9,781 nt of DNA from NCBI GenBank assembly GCA_040381235.1, contig JBEIHS010000219.1, forward strand, positions 1 through 9,781. The letters run 5' to 3'. Both the position numbers and the translations under genes were made by a program. The notes beneath the pieces are model-generated. The model was not told where the DNA came from, searched no databases, and was given only the letters and a program-made list of their open reading frames with translations. This DNA comes from CAIXSC01 sp040381235. Lineage in GTDB: Bacteria; Planctomycetota; Planctomycetia; Pirellulales; Pirellulaceae. Shown piece by piece: positions 1-6,534 of the stretch (the first letter of the stretch is position 1; every line of letters begins with the position of its first letter).

Positions 1-90
1 CCGTCAGCCGTTTCGCTGCCGTGCATTGAGGCTCGGCGAGGCTCTCTCAAGAGCGTCCGTTGGATCGCGGAGCGATCCACGACTATGGCC
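1..90 (+). repeat. Interspersed repeat, left copy
   Basis: This 90-bp stretch matches, in inverted orientation, positions 9648-9737 at the other end of the window, with 79 of 90 bases identical by hand alignment without gaps. The inner 36 bases (55-90) are identical in all three copies in the window (also 9648-9683 and 9746-9781). The core contains a perfect hairpin: an 8-bp stem, 61-68 with 72-79, around a 3-base loop. One reading frame gives a peptide containing LDRGAIHDYG or DRGAIHDYG in different copies, so short open frames here are likely repeat by-products and not genes. Similarity fades after base 90. Confidence 0.88.
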
Positions 91-368
91 GTTACGCGCC
101 TTCTGCCGCTGTTCTCCGCGCGGAAGATGCCTGCTCGTTTTCCTCAAGCGAACAACGGCAACTCGCCCGGTTCATGCATGTAAGCTCATTCACGATAACG
201 AGAAACGCGACCCGTAGCGGGAATCCGCCGTTTCCGGAGATCCGCAGTTCCGAGGCTGCGATGAACATGCCTTCAGACAAAGAACACTGCGGAATCGTGC
301 GACTTAAAAACTGGCGCTGCGGGTTACCGTTCGGCCCCGCGATAACGCTTCGAATTCCTGTGCGGCGG
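91..368. other. Non-coding stretch left of the GTPase gene
   Basis: I find no convincing gene. The short open frames on both strands lack recognisable domains and begin in, or run through, the repeat. Nothing else stands out except a weak hairpin with an A-tract (306-340) that may end the minus-strand operon. The string at 367-377 that resembles a tRNA D-arm is the C-terminus of the GTPase gene read on the other strand. Confidence 0.5.
306..340 (-). terminator. Possible terminator of the der-GTPase operon
   Basis: Read on the minus strand, 29 bases after the GTPase stop codon, GCGGG (336-340) can pair with CCCGC (319-323). About eight bases later comes a run of five T (306-310 on the plus strand is AAAAA). 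The stem is only 5 bp and the gap to the T-run is longer than in classical intrinsic terminators, so the call is weak. Confidence 0.28.
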
Positions 369-1916
369 TTAGCTCAGTTGGCGCCGAGCGGCCTGCAGTA
401 GTTGCCGCAGTTCATGCAAGGTGGTCAGCTTGCTCCACTGTTCGCGCGCCACCTCGGCTAAGCCGGCCGGCGTGGTTTTCATTTCCGCCTTGAAGAACTC
501 GATAAACACGCTGCCGATCCACCGCGTCACCAGGGCTTGGACAAGTCCCTGGAGGATGCCGCCGGCGAGCGTTCCGGCCCCGGGCACGGTGCGCAGCAAA
601 GTGGCGATGGCCGAGACGACGATCGGCGTCGCGGCGCTAACCCCGAGGATCGCGATCAGGTTCTTGCCGAGCTGCCCCAGCAGCTTAACGGCGGCGTCGG
701 TGTCGATTTCCTGGCGATAGACTTTGGCCAATTCCAATACCATTTTCGTCGTGATCGCGCCGCCCGCCGCGATGTCCAACAGCGGCAACGGACTGAGCGC
801 CGCCGCGCCGCCGGCGCCCCAGGCGTAGCGGTCGATGAGCCGCCAGGCTTGTTTGTCGAGCGATTCCTGAACGCGGCGACGGGCCTCGTTGACCAAGCCG
901 CGGGATTGCAACAACAAATTAGCCAGCAGCAGATTGGTGCCGTCGCGGGTCAGCACAGCCATCATGCGGTCGGCCAGCGCGCTGATGTCCGGCGGCACTT
1001 CGACCTCCTCCTCGACCTCCGATCCGCCAGGCAGCACTCGCACCCGCCGGCGCTTCACCGCCATCGCCTGCACCCCGACGATATCCTCCGCCGCGATGAT
1101 CGACCGCAGTTGCTCGGCGATCTGCCCATGCAACGCGGCCCGGTCGCGGGCGTCGTACCAGTCCTGCTTGGCGAGGCAGACGATGATCCGCTTTTCCATG
1201 CGGCCCAGTTGTTCGAGCAACAGGAACTCGGAGGCGCGCAAAGGTCCGTCCACGACCAGCAATACAAGGTCGGCGTCCTGCGCGGCCGACGCGGCCACGG
1301 CCGCCCGATCGGCTCCGTCCACCTCGCCCAACCCCGGCGTGTCCACGAGCGTGACTTTGTCGAGTCCCGGCCAGGGCACTTCGTTGCGCGTGACCGTCGT
1401 GCCGCCCTTGGCGTCGGTTTGAAAGGCGTCGCGTCCGGCCAACGCGTTGAGCAACGACGATTTGCCGCTGGAAATCGTGCCGAAGACAACAATCTCCAAC
1501 TCGTTGGTTTCCCGCTTCTCCGAAAACTCCCGCAGCATCGGTTCCAAATGCTGCTTGACCTCGGCGGCGATATGCGGGTCGTCATGCAGCTGAAAGATGC
1601 TGTCGAGATTCGTTTGGATCTCGGCGGTCCGTTCGCCGGCGCCCAATTCGCTGGGATTCTTCCGCCGCTGATCGGCTCGTTGCCGCTTGCGTTTGGTGGT
1701 CCGCCAGACGCGCGACACAATCCAGCCCGCGCTGCCGATCAACAACGCCGCGCCCACGGCGATCAAGGTGAAGTAGGCCGCGACCCACGGTTGGCCCCAG
1801 GCGGCAACCGTGCGGTACTGCTCAGCCAACCGTGGCGGGATCGTGACGAGTGCGAAGCCGGCGGCGGCCAGCAACGCGATCAGAAACAACCCGCCGCTCG
1901 CTCGCCCCCCTTTCAT
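369..1916 (-). CDS. Membrane-anchored GTPase with C-terminal DUF697 domain
   Basis: The product has 515 residues. Two hydrophobic segments (about 9-27 and 44-68) are followed by a basic stretch, which suggests a membrane anchor with the GTPase domain in the cytoplasm. The P-loop is GTISSGKS (146-153, Lys152), the switch II motif is DTPG (192-195), and the G4 position reads AKQD (249-252) instead of NKxD, so guanine specificity should be tested and not assumed. From about 357 to 475 an Ala/Gly/Leu-rich region (YAWGAGGAAAL, PLPLLDIAAGGAITTKMV) fits the DUF697/YcjF-type domain found after such GTPases. The ATG is supported by AAGGAG (1926-1931) nine bases upstream. It lies 55 bp downstream of der on the same strand, so co-transcription is likely. 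The cellular role of this family is poorly defined; a membrane-linked or stress role would be inference. Recognition of the GTPase is firm, of DUF697 good. Confidence 0.9.
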   Translation of the reverse strand: MKGGRASGGLFLIALLAAAGFALVTIPPRLAEQYRTVAAWGQPWVAAYFTLIAVGAALLIGSAGWIVSRVWRTTKRKRQRADQRRKNPSELGAGERTAEIQTNLDSIFQLHDDPHIAAEVKQHLEPMLREFSEKRETNELEIVVFGTISSGKSSLLNALAGRDAFQTDAKGGTTVTRNEVPWPGLDKVTLVDTPGLGEVDGADRAAVAASAAQDADLVLLVVDGPLRASEFLLLEQLGRMEKRIIVCLAKQDWYDARDRAALHGQIAEQLRSIIAAEDIVGVQAMAVKRRRVRVLPGGSEVEEEVEVPPDISALADRMMAVLTRDGTNLLLANLLLQSRGLVNEARRRVQESLDKQAWRLIDRYAWGAGGAAALSPLPLLDIAAGGAITTKMVLELAKVYRQEIDTDAAVKLLGQLGKNLIAILGVSAATPIVVSAIATLLRTVPGAGTLAGGILQGLVQALVTRWIGSVFIEFFKAEMKTTPAGLAEVAREQWSKLTTLHELRQLLQAARRQLS

Positions 1917-1925
1917 CGCATCGCG

Positions 1926-1931
1926 CTCCTT
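1926..1931 (-). promoter_or_regulatory. Ribosome binding site of the DUF697 GTPase gene
   Basis: Minus-strand AAGGAG lies nine bases before the ATG at 1916. It fixes that ATG over another ATG (1921) in a different frame. Confidence 0.7.
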
Positions 1932-1971
1932 GAGCCATCGCCGACCTGAAACGCCGCTGTGCCGGGATCAC

Positions 1972-3864
1972 CTAATCGCGCGGCCGTCCGCGGCGTTTGC
2001 CTGACTGCCCGGATTTGGGGCGAGCATTGAGGTCGGTCGCGTCCCTGCCACGGGGGTTCCCAGGCGTCTCCGTCGAATCTGGCGCCTTTGCCGGGGACTC
2101 GGCGCCGTCATCAAGCGTTTCTTCCCGCTTGGCGGCCACGTCATGGTTCGTGTTCCCACCGTCCGCGTCGCCATCGTCCGCGGTGCCACCGTCCGCGGTG
2201 CCACCGTCCGCGGTGCCACCGTCCGCGTCGCCATCGTCCGCGGCGTAACTCTCCGCGTCGTCGTCATCTTCTCCGTTGTCGCCTTCGAAAACGAACTCGC
2301 CGTCGAACTCTTCGTCGAGCTGGCCTTCCAGTTCGCCATCCAGATCCTGGAATTCGTCGGGGTCGTTATCGGGGTCGTGATCGGAGTCATCGCCGTCGTC
2401 GCGGGATGCCAGCAGCGAGTCTTTCCAGCGGGGGTCGTTGGGATCGAAATCGCCGCGATCGGGGCCTTCGACGATTGCCGGTTCGGCGGTCTTGGGTCGT
2501 CCGCCGCGCGAGTCGCCGCGTTTGGAGACATCGTCACGTCGATCGGATTCGTTGCGGCGATGGAGGTAGAGTTTGATCGGCACTTCGCCGAAGTCGAGGT
2601 GGTCGCGGATGACGCCGAGCAGGTAGCGGCGGTATTGCGGGGAGAACGCTTTGGGGTCGTTGCAGACCAGGACCAGCGTGGGCGGTTGGATCGCGACTTG
2701 CGTGGCGTAGTAGATCTTGCCGGTGCGGCCTTTCACGGGATGCGGCGGATGTTGCCGCACGGCCGCTCGAATCAAGCGGTTTAGCTCGCCAGTGGTGACC
2801 CGATGCAGCGACTGCTTGAAGAGGTTTTGGGCGTGATTGAGCAGCGCTTTCACATTTTTGCCGGACTGGCCGGTGATGAACGCGATCGGCGCGTACCACA
2901 TGGTTTGGAACGTGTCGCGGAGGTATTGGACCCAGCGTTCCGTGGGCATCGAGGCGGCCATCAGGTCCCACTTGTTGACCACAAACACGCATGGTCGAAA
3001 GTGTTCGCCGATGTACTGGCACAACTGTTTGTCGACACGGCTGATCCGCTCGGTCGGGTCGAAGAACAACAGCACCACGTCGGCGCGGCGGATGCTGCGC
3101 TGGGCCCGGTGAGTGCTGTAGAAGTCCAAATCGGTCCGAACGCTTTTGTTGCGTCGAAGTCCCGGCGTATCGATGGCGATGAACGTTTTGCCGTCGAGTT
3201 CAAAGCGGACATCGACGCTGTCGCGGGTCGTGCCCGCGATCTCGCTGACGATCATCCGCTCGGCTCGAGCGAGCGTGTTGACGAAGGTGCTTTTGCCGAC
3301 ATTCCGCCGGCCCACGATCGCCAATTTCATGACCGGTTCGGCGACCGCCGAGTTCTCCTCGGTAAGCGGCGGCAACCGCGCGACGATCGCTTCGAGCAGC
3401 AGTTCGCGGTTGCGATTCTGCAGGGCGGACACGCGGAGCAACGGTCCGGAGGCCAACGAGTGGAATTCATCCGCCAGCGTATCAAGGGCGGGGTCGTCGG
3501 TCTTGTTCGCGATCAGCAAAATCGGCTTGTCGACGACGCGGAGGCGGGCAGCCACGCGGGAATCGAGCGGCAGCACGCCCGCCCGAGTGTCGACGACGAA
3601 CAAGATCACGTCTGCTTGTTCGATCGCCGCCGTGATCTGCCGCTCGACTTCGTCCGTCAAGTCGTCAACATCGACTACGCCAATACCGCCCGTGTCGACC
3701 AGTTCGAAGAACCGGTCGCGCTCGTACATCAAGAATTGGATGCGATCGCGGGTCACGCCCGGCTTGTCGTCGACGATGGCTAGCCGTTTACGGGCTAACC
3801 AGTTCAGCAAACTTGACTTACCGACGTTGGGACGACCGATGATGGCGACTTGCGGGACTGGCAT
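1972..3864 (-). CDS. der: Der (EngA), double-GTPase ribosome assembly factor, with long acidic tail
   Basis: Der carries two consecutive GTPase domains and a KH-like domain, and acts in the cytoplasm in maturation of the 50S ribosomal subunit. Domain 1 shows GRPNVGKS (10-17), DTGG (57-60) and NKTD (120-123). Domain 2 shows GRRNVGKS (185-192), DTPG (from Asp232) and NKWD (297-300). The KH-like part ends near LYLHRRN (about 432-438), where the usual family protein would stop. This protein continues to 630 residues: about 190 extra residues rich in Asp, Glu and Gly, with pentapeptide repeats at 539-568, ending in a short basic stretch (KRRGRPRD). I chose the ATG at 3864 because the P-loop starts nine residues later, as is usual for Der; the open frame extends to 4008, but that part overlaps the divergent glycosylase gene. 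No clear Shine-Dalgarno precedes this ATG. The identity is certain; the function of the tail is unknown. Confidence 0.96.
   Translation of the reverse strand: MPVPQVAIIGRPNVGKSSLLNWLARKRLAIVDDKPGVTRDRIQFLMYERDRFFELVDTGGIGVVDVDDLTDEVERQITAAIEQADVILFVVDTRAGVLPLDSRVAARLRVVDKPILLIANKTDDPALDTLADEFHSLASGPLLRVSALQNRNRELLLEAIVARLPPLTEENSAVAEPVMKLAIVGRRNVGKSTFVNTLARAERMIVSEIAGTTRDSVDVRFELDGKTFIAIDTPGLRRNKSVRTDLDFYSTHRAQRSIRRADVVLLFFDPTERISRVDKQLCQYIGEHFRPCVFVVNKWDLMAASMPTERWVQYLRDTFQTMWYAPIAFITGQSGKNVKALLNHAQNLFKQSLHRVTTGELNRLIRAAVRQHPPHPVKGRTGKIYYATQVAIQPPTLVLVCNDPKAFSPQYRRYLLGVIRDHLDFGEVPIKLYLHRRNESDRRDDVSKRGDSRGGRPKTAEPAIVEGPDRGDFDPNDPRWKDSLLASRDDGDDSDHDPDNDPDEFQDLDGELEGQLDEEFDGEFVFEGDNGEDDDDAESYAADDGDADGGTADGGTADGGTADDGDADGGNTNHDVAAKREETLDDGAESPAKAPDSTETPGNPRGRDATDLNARPKSGQSGKRRGRPRD
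2161..2250 (-). repeat. 15-bp tandem repeat inside der
   Basis: Six consecutive 15-base units, in frame with der. On the minus strand they encode SYAAD, DGDAD, GGTAD, GGTAD, GGTAD, DGDAD (residues 539-568). The three GGTAD units are identical in DNA, as are the two DGDAD units, which suggests recent duplication by slippage or unequal recombination. The unit length keeps the frame when copies are gained or lost. Confidence 0.93.
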
Positions 3865-3871
3865 AGAACGT

Positions 3872-3877
3872 ATGATA
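3872..3877 (-). promoter_or_regulatory. der: Possible -10 element for der
   Basis: Minus-strand TATCAT (3872-3877) ends seven bases before the der ATG. If it is a -10 box, transcription would begin at or next to the start codon, giving a leaderless or nearly leaderless message, consistent with the missing ribosome binding site. No good -35 match lies 17 bp further upstream. The plus strand of the same stretch reads TATGAT (3871-3876), an alternative -10 for the glycosylase gene. Confidence 0.3.
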
Positions 3878-3883
3878 ATCGTT

Positions 3884-3900
3884 TGTCCGGGATCCGGACA
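3884..3900. promoter_or_regulatory. Perfect palindrome in the der / glycosylase divergent spacer
   Basis: TGTCCGG, a 3-base spacer GAT, then CCGGACA: a perfect 7-3-7 inverted repeat. It occupies the centre of the 56-bp gap between the two start codons, 8 bases before the glycosylase Shine-Dalgarno. It could be an operator for a dimeric regulator acting on both genes, or a hairpin in the glycosylase leader. It does not match the LexA boxes I know (CGAAC-N4-GTTCG or GTTC-N7-GTTC). Confidence 0.55.
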
Positions 3901-3908
3901 GGCTCCGT

Positions 3909-3913
3909 GGAGG
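3909..3913 (+). promoter_or_regulatory. Ribosome binding site deciding the TTG start of the glycosylase
   Basis: GGAGG lies seven bases before TTG at 3921. An in-frame stop (TAA, 3876-3878) rules out starts much further upstream, and starting at this TTG keeps the N-terminal amphipathic helix. Confidence 0.7.
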
Positions 3914-3920
3914 CGGTGGA

Positions 3921-5048
3921 TTGACCCCAGAACAGATTCGACATGCTTTGGTGCAGCGCTTGCAGAGTCTGCAACGGGCGGGGGTGCAGCAAGTTCCGCG
4001 ACGCTCACGGGTCATGCCATTGCCCGCCGGCGTCCCGGCGCTTGGCGAGGCCCCGCTGAGCGTCCCGAATGTCGCCGCCGGCCAAGCCGTTCCTCCGACG
4101 CCTGCCGCCGCTTTATCCGCATCGGGTGCGGCTTCGCCACCGCTTTCAGCGGCAACTCCCACGCCTGGTGCCGCCGCTTCAGCGTCTAGTGCCGTGCTGC
4201 GAACGCCTGCGTCCGTGCCCGAGCACGCCCCGGTACCGACCGGGGCCGCCGCTTCTGCCGGGGCCATTCCGCCTGCTGCGACCGTCACGGTCTTGACCGC
4301 TTCCTCGGCGGGGCATTTCGAACCGCCGGCGGTGACTCAGCCTTCCGCCGCGTTAACGCCAGCGGCTTCCGCGCCTCCCCAAGGTTTTCCCACGATGGCT
4401 TCCCGGAATGTTCCCGCAGGGCCCGCCGGCCGGTTACCTGAAAGCGGTGCTGCGGCCCCGCCCGTTCGGTTGAATGCCACCGAGCGGCGGGTGGCGTTGG
4501 AAGTGATTAACTTGGAAGTGCGGAATTGCCGGCGGTGTGACGAACTGGCGGCCGGACGCACCCAGACCGTGTTTGGCGTGGGCAATATCACCCCGCGACT
4601 GTGTTTCTTCGGCGAGGCCCCCGGGGCCGACGAAGACCGCCTGGGAATGCCGTTTGTGGGGCGTGCCGGTCAATTGCTGGACAAGATCATCGAAGCGATG
4701 GGCCTGCAACGCGACGATGTCTACATCCTCAACGTGCTCAAGTGCCGGCCGCCAAACAACCGGGTGCCCTCCGAGGACGAAGTGGAGAATTGCCGCGGTT
4801 TTTTCGAACGCCAATTGGATGTGTTGCAACCCGAGTTCATCTGCTGCTTGGGCGCGACGGCGGCAAAAACCCTGCTGCACTCGGGTTTCAGCCTCGGAAA
4901 AATGCGCGGGCGTTTTTTCACATTCGGCCAGTCGCAAGTGATCGTGACCTATCACCCAGCCTATCTGCTCCGCAACCCGGCTGCGAAGAAAGACACTTGG
5001 GAAGATATCCAACTTCTCATGCGAGCGATGGGACTACCTTCGAAATAG
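3921..5048 (+). CDS. Family 4 (iron-sulfur) uracil-DNA glycosylase with Ala/Pro linker
   Basis: The enzyme removes uracil from DNA to start base excision repair. The 375-residue product has three parts. Residues 1-26 form a likely helix (QIRHALVQRLQSLQRAGV). Residues about 30-185 are dominated by Ala, Pro, Ser and Gly with no visible fold. The catalytic domain runs from about 190 to 375. The four likely 4Fe-4S ligands are Cys203, Cys206, Cys275 and Cys291 (C-x2-C ... C-x15-C). Motif GEAPGADED (231-239) and HPAYLLR (His345) match the active-site motifs of family 4. Catalytic cores of this family are usually about 190-230 residues, so the excess is the N-terminal part. The TTG start is supported by GGAGG seven bases upstream. 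The gene is divergent from der across 56 bp. Family assignment is firm; the role of the linker is unknown. Confidence 0.94.
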   Translation: MTPEQIRHALVQRLQSLQRAGVQQVPRRSRVMPLPAGVPALGEAPLSVPNVAAGQAVPPTPAAALSASGAASPPLSAATPTPGAAASASSAVLRTPASVPEHAPVPTGAAASAGAIPPAATVTVLTASSAGHFEPPAVTQPSAALTPAASAPPQGFPTMASRNVPAGPAGRLPESGAAAPPVRLNATERRVALEVINLEVRNCRRCDELAAGRTQTVFGVGNITPRLCFFGEAPGADEDRLGMPFVGRAGQLLDKIIEAMGLQRDDVYILNVLKCRPPNNRVPSEDEVENCRGFFERQLDVLQPEFICCLGATAAKTLLHSGFSLGKMRGRFFTFGQSQVIVTYHPAYLLRNPAAKKDTWEDIQLLMRAMGLPSK

Positions 5049-5058
5049 CGATGCGCGA

Positions 5059-5083
5059 CTTCGCGAGCGATTTTCTTGCGAAG
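5059..5083 (+). terminator. Hairpin just after the glycosylase stop codon
   Basis: CTTCGCGAG (5059-5067) pairs with CTTGCGAAG (5075-5083) in a 9-bp stem with one G-U pair and a 7-base loop. It begins 11 bases after the stop codon. The T-run is in the loop and not after the stem, so this may be a transcript-end or stability hairpin and not a classical intrinsic terminator. Confidence 0.4.
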
Positions 5084-5181
5084 CCACGCCACCATCGCCG
5101 TTTCCACAGCCCCTGAATCAACGCGTTGGTCGCTCGACAGCGTTGCCCGATCCGGGACCGCGCACCGGTTGATGGCCCGCC

Positions 5182-5241
5182 ATTTCTCCCGATTTCAGGT
5201 CGCCGGGCAGTGTCTTTGCACTGGAATCGTAAACACCGGTC
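5182..5241 (-). repeat. Diverged intergenic repeat, copy A
   Basis: Ungapped comparison with 5627-5686 (445 bp to the right) gives about 38 of 60 identical bases. The minus-strand translations also align (DRCLRFQCKDTARRPEIG here, DECLRFSYSDATGRLEVG there; D-x-CLRF-x3-D-x3-R-x-E-x-G shared). It may be a mobile or duplicated non-coding element, or a remnant of a duplicated small gene. Confidence 0.55.
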
Positions 5242-5480
5242 AAAAATCGACTTGCGGTGAGCCAGGAAGTTTACGCTGGGAAGTGGGTCAGCAGTCCGCA
5301 AAAAAACAGCCGATCCGTGTTTTCTTTGGTCTGCAAAGCTATTCGTGAAAACGGTTTGCGATCGACGCTACACAGCCGTTGGCGATCGAATTTCGGCAGC
5401 CAAGTCGACCCGCTGGGCAACCCCGCGGGCCGGAGAGCGAACTCCCCGTCCCGCGCGGCGAACGGGTTGACTGCTTGACC

Positions 5481-5580
5481 GGCCGACGCTTGGGCCAGCC
5501 GACGTTTGGGCCAGCCGACGTTTGTGCCGGCCGACGTTTGTGCCGGCCGGCCGACGTTTGCGCCGGCCGACATTTGCGCC
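5481..5580. repeat. 16-bp tandem array
   Basis: Six units of 16 bases with consensus RGCCGACGTTTGNGCC: 5481-5496, 5497-5512, 5513-5528, 5529-5544, 5549-5564 and 5565-5580, with an extra GGCC at 5545-5548 between units four and five. Neighbouring units differ by no more than a few bases, which points to recent expansion. A further partial unit begins at 5581. The GGCCGGCC junctions are palindromic. Confidence 0.9.
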
Positions 5581-5626
5581 GGCCGATCAGCGCCGCGAGC
5601 ACACCGAACGGCTTGTTTGCTCGCCG

Positions 5627-5686
5627 CTTTTTCCCGACCTCAAGTCGCCCGGTGGCGTCCGAATAGGAGAAACGCAAACATTCGTC
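5627..5686 (-). repeat. Diverged intergenic repeat, copy B
   Basis: Partner of 5182-5241 in the same orientation. The two copies flank the 16-bp tandem array region. The minus-strand frame carrying DECLRFSYSDATGRLEVG continues into the tandem array (open frame 5339-5737), which lacks a recognisable domain. Confidence 0.55.
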
Positions 5687-5797
5687 TGCAACCAGCTTGT
5701 GGTTTTTCAGACAGTTCCCTTCGTCCGCCATCTCCAAAATGAGCGTGACACCCCGCGCGGAGTGCTTTTTGGTCGACCGACCATGGCAACTGGGGGA

Positions 5798-6088
5798 TCA
5801 AGTTGCGGTCGGCGACTGGTCCAATTGACTCGGGTAGAAGCTACCCGCCGACAGCGTTACTTCGATTTCGTCAACAACCGGCCGAACGCCGGCAAGGCGC
5901 TGGCAACTGGTCAGGCACAATTGCCGCTCGTAGAACGACTGAACCCGGCCGCAAATCCGCACCGTGCCATCGTGCACGTGAACGCGAACGCGACGAATCG
6001 CGGGGATCTGGTGCCGCAGGGTTTCCATGAGCACCTGTTCCAATTCCTTGTCGGACATCACGCTTGCTGGAGACATCGCCTCAGCCAT
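5798..6088 (-). CDS. Small single BON-domain protein
   Basis: The product has 96 residues from the chosen start. Residues about 16-77 fit one BON domain (bacterial OsmY and nodulation domain): an alpha helix (ELEQVLMETLRHQ), two strands around DGTVRICGRV (40-49), a second helix (YERQLCLTSCQRLAGV) and a closing strand VVDEIEV (71-77). BON domains are thought to bind phospholipids or ligands and often occur in osmotic-stress or envelope proteins. No signal peptide is visible, so a cytoplasmic or peripheral location is more likely. I chose the ATG at 6088 because minus-strand AGGAA (6095-6099) lies six bases before it; an in-frame ATG at 6136 has no such site. The gene is 446 bp downstream of the PHP gene and probably has its own promoter. 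The fold call is good; the function is unknown. Confidence 0.8.
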   Translation of the reverse strand: MAEAMSPASVMSDKELEQVLMETLRHQIPAIRRVRVHVHDGTVRICGRVQSFYERQLCLTSCQRLAGVRPVVDEIEVTLSAGSFYPSQLDQSPTAT

Positions 6089-6534
6089 CTTCGGTTCCTG
6101 ATTATCGGGGTACGCGATAGCGAACAGCGGCCGCATCCGTCGCCTGCCGGCTACTCGCCTATCGAACGGTTCGCTCAGGGTGCAAATCTTGGGCCTTTCG
6201 TTTTCCGTCCCGGACCTGGGGCGGCCCCCAAAGCCAGAAACCGGCGGCTAGGGTGACGTTTTTTCGCGACGAAAGCTCACGAAGTTCGCGGCCTGTCCGG
6301 TTTCGGCGCGCGCGGATGGCGCGCCCCGTACTATCATCTACCCACCCGCGAGAAGGTCTCTTCATCGACTTGAACCAGTCAATGCCTGCCTACCATCTAG
6401 GCATCAACTGTTCGATCTTATTTATCGAGCTCCACCGACGTAGCGGCCGCCCGCGAAGCAAACGTCCGATGCCGCCGCCGCCGGCAGCGGACGGCCTACC
6501 CCGCAACCGCGATGGCATCGACGGCCGGCGCTGC
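6089..6534. other. Gene-free gap upstream of the BON gene
   Basis: This is a 446-bp gap between two minus-strand genes. I see no coding region with domain support. It contains a small perfect hairpin (6387-6403) and GC-rich stretches. It should hold the end of the PHP transcript and the promoter of the BON gene, but I could not point to convincing -35/-10 boxes. Confidence 0.5.
6387..6403. other. Short perfect inverted repeat
   Basis: TGCCTA, loop CCATC, TAGGCA: a 6-bp stem with a 5-base loop in the gap between the PHP and BON genes. There is no T-run on either side, so it is not a standard terminator. It could be an operator or a chance hairpin. Confidence 0.3.

Larger units (their letters stand above)
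5049..5797. other. Repeat-filled gap between convergent genes
   Basis: This 749-bp gap lies between the 3' ends of the glycosylase and the BON gene. It contains a hairpin (5059-5083), two diverged copies of a short repeat (5182-5241 and 5627-5686) and a 16-bp tandem array (5481-5580). Open frames exist on both strands, up to 132 codons on the minus strand (5339-5737), but they run through the tandem array, whose unit length is not a multiple of three, and show no known domain. I regard them as unlikely to be genes. A degraded gene or an untranslated RNA cannot be excluded. Confidence 0.6.

Noticed and set aside
362..390. String resembling a tRNA D-arm (TTAGCTCAGTTGG)
   Set aside because: It is the last codons of the DUF697 GTPase gene read on the other strand, and no anticodon stem, T-arm (GTTCGAATC-like) or acceptor closure follows.
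537..1949. 470-codon open frame on the plus strand
   Set aside because: It is antisense to the GTPase gene, has no domain, and long antisense frames are expected in GC-rich DNA.
3865..4008. Upstream extension of Der to a start at 4008
   Set aside because: It overlaps the glycosylase gene in antisense and adds residues before a P-loop that is already correctly placed from 3864.
5481..5580. CRISPR array
   Set aside because: Units are directly adjacent, 16 bp long and without unique spacers; no cas genes are present.
5770..5783. TGGTCG-AC-CGACCA as a terminator of the BON gene
   Set aside because: The loop is too short without opening a pair, and on the minus strand the hairpin is followed by A and not T.
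6163..6173. CGAAC-G-GTTCG as a LexA box
   Set aside because: Known LexA boxes with these half-sites have a 4-base spacer; here it is one base, and no SOS gene follows.
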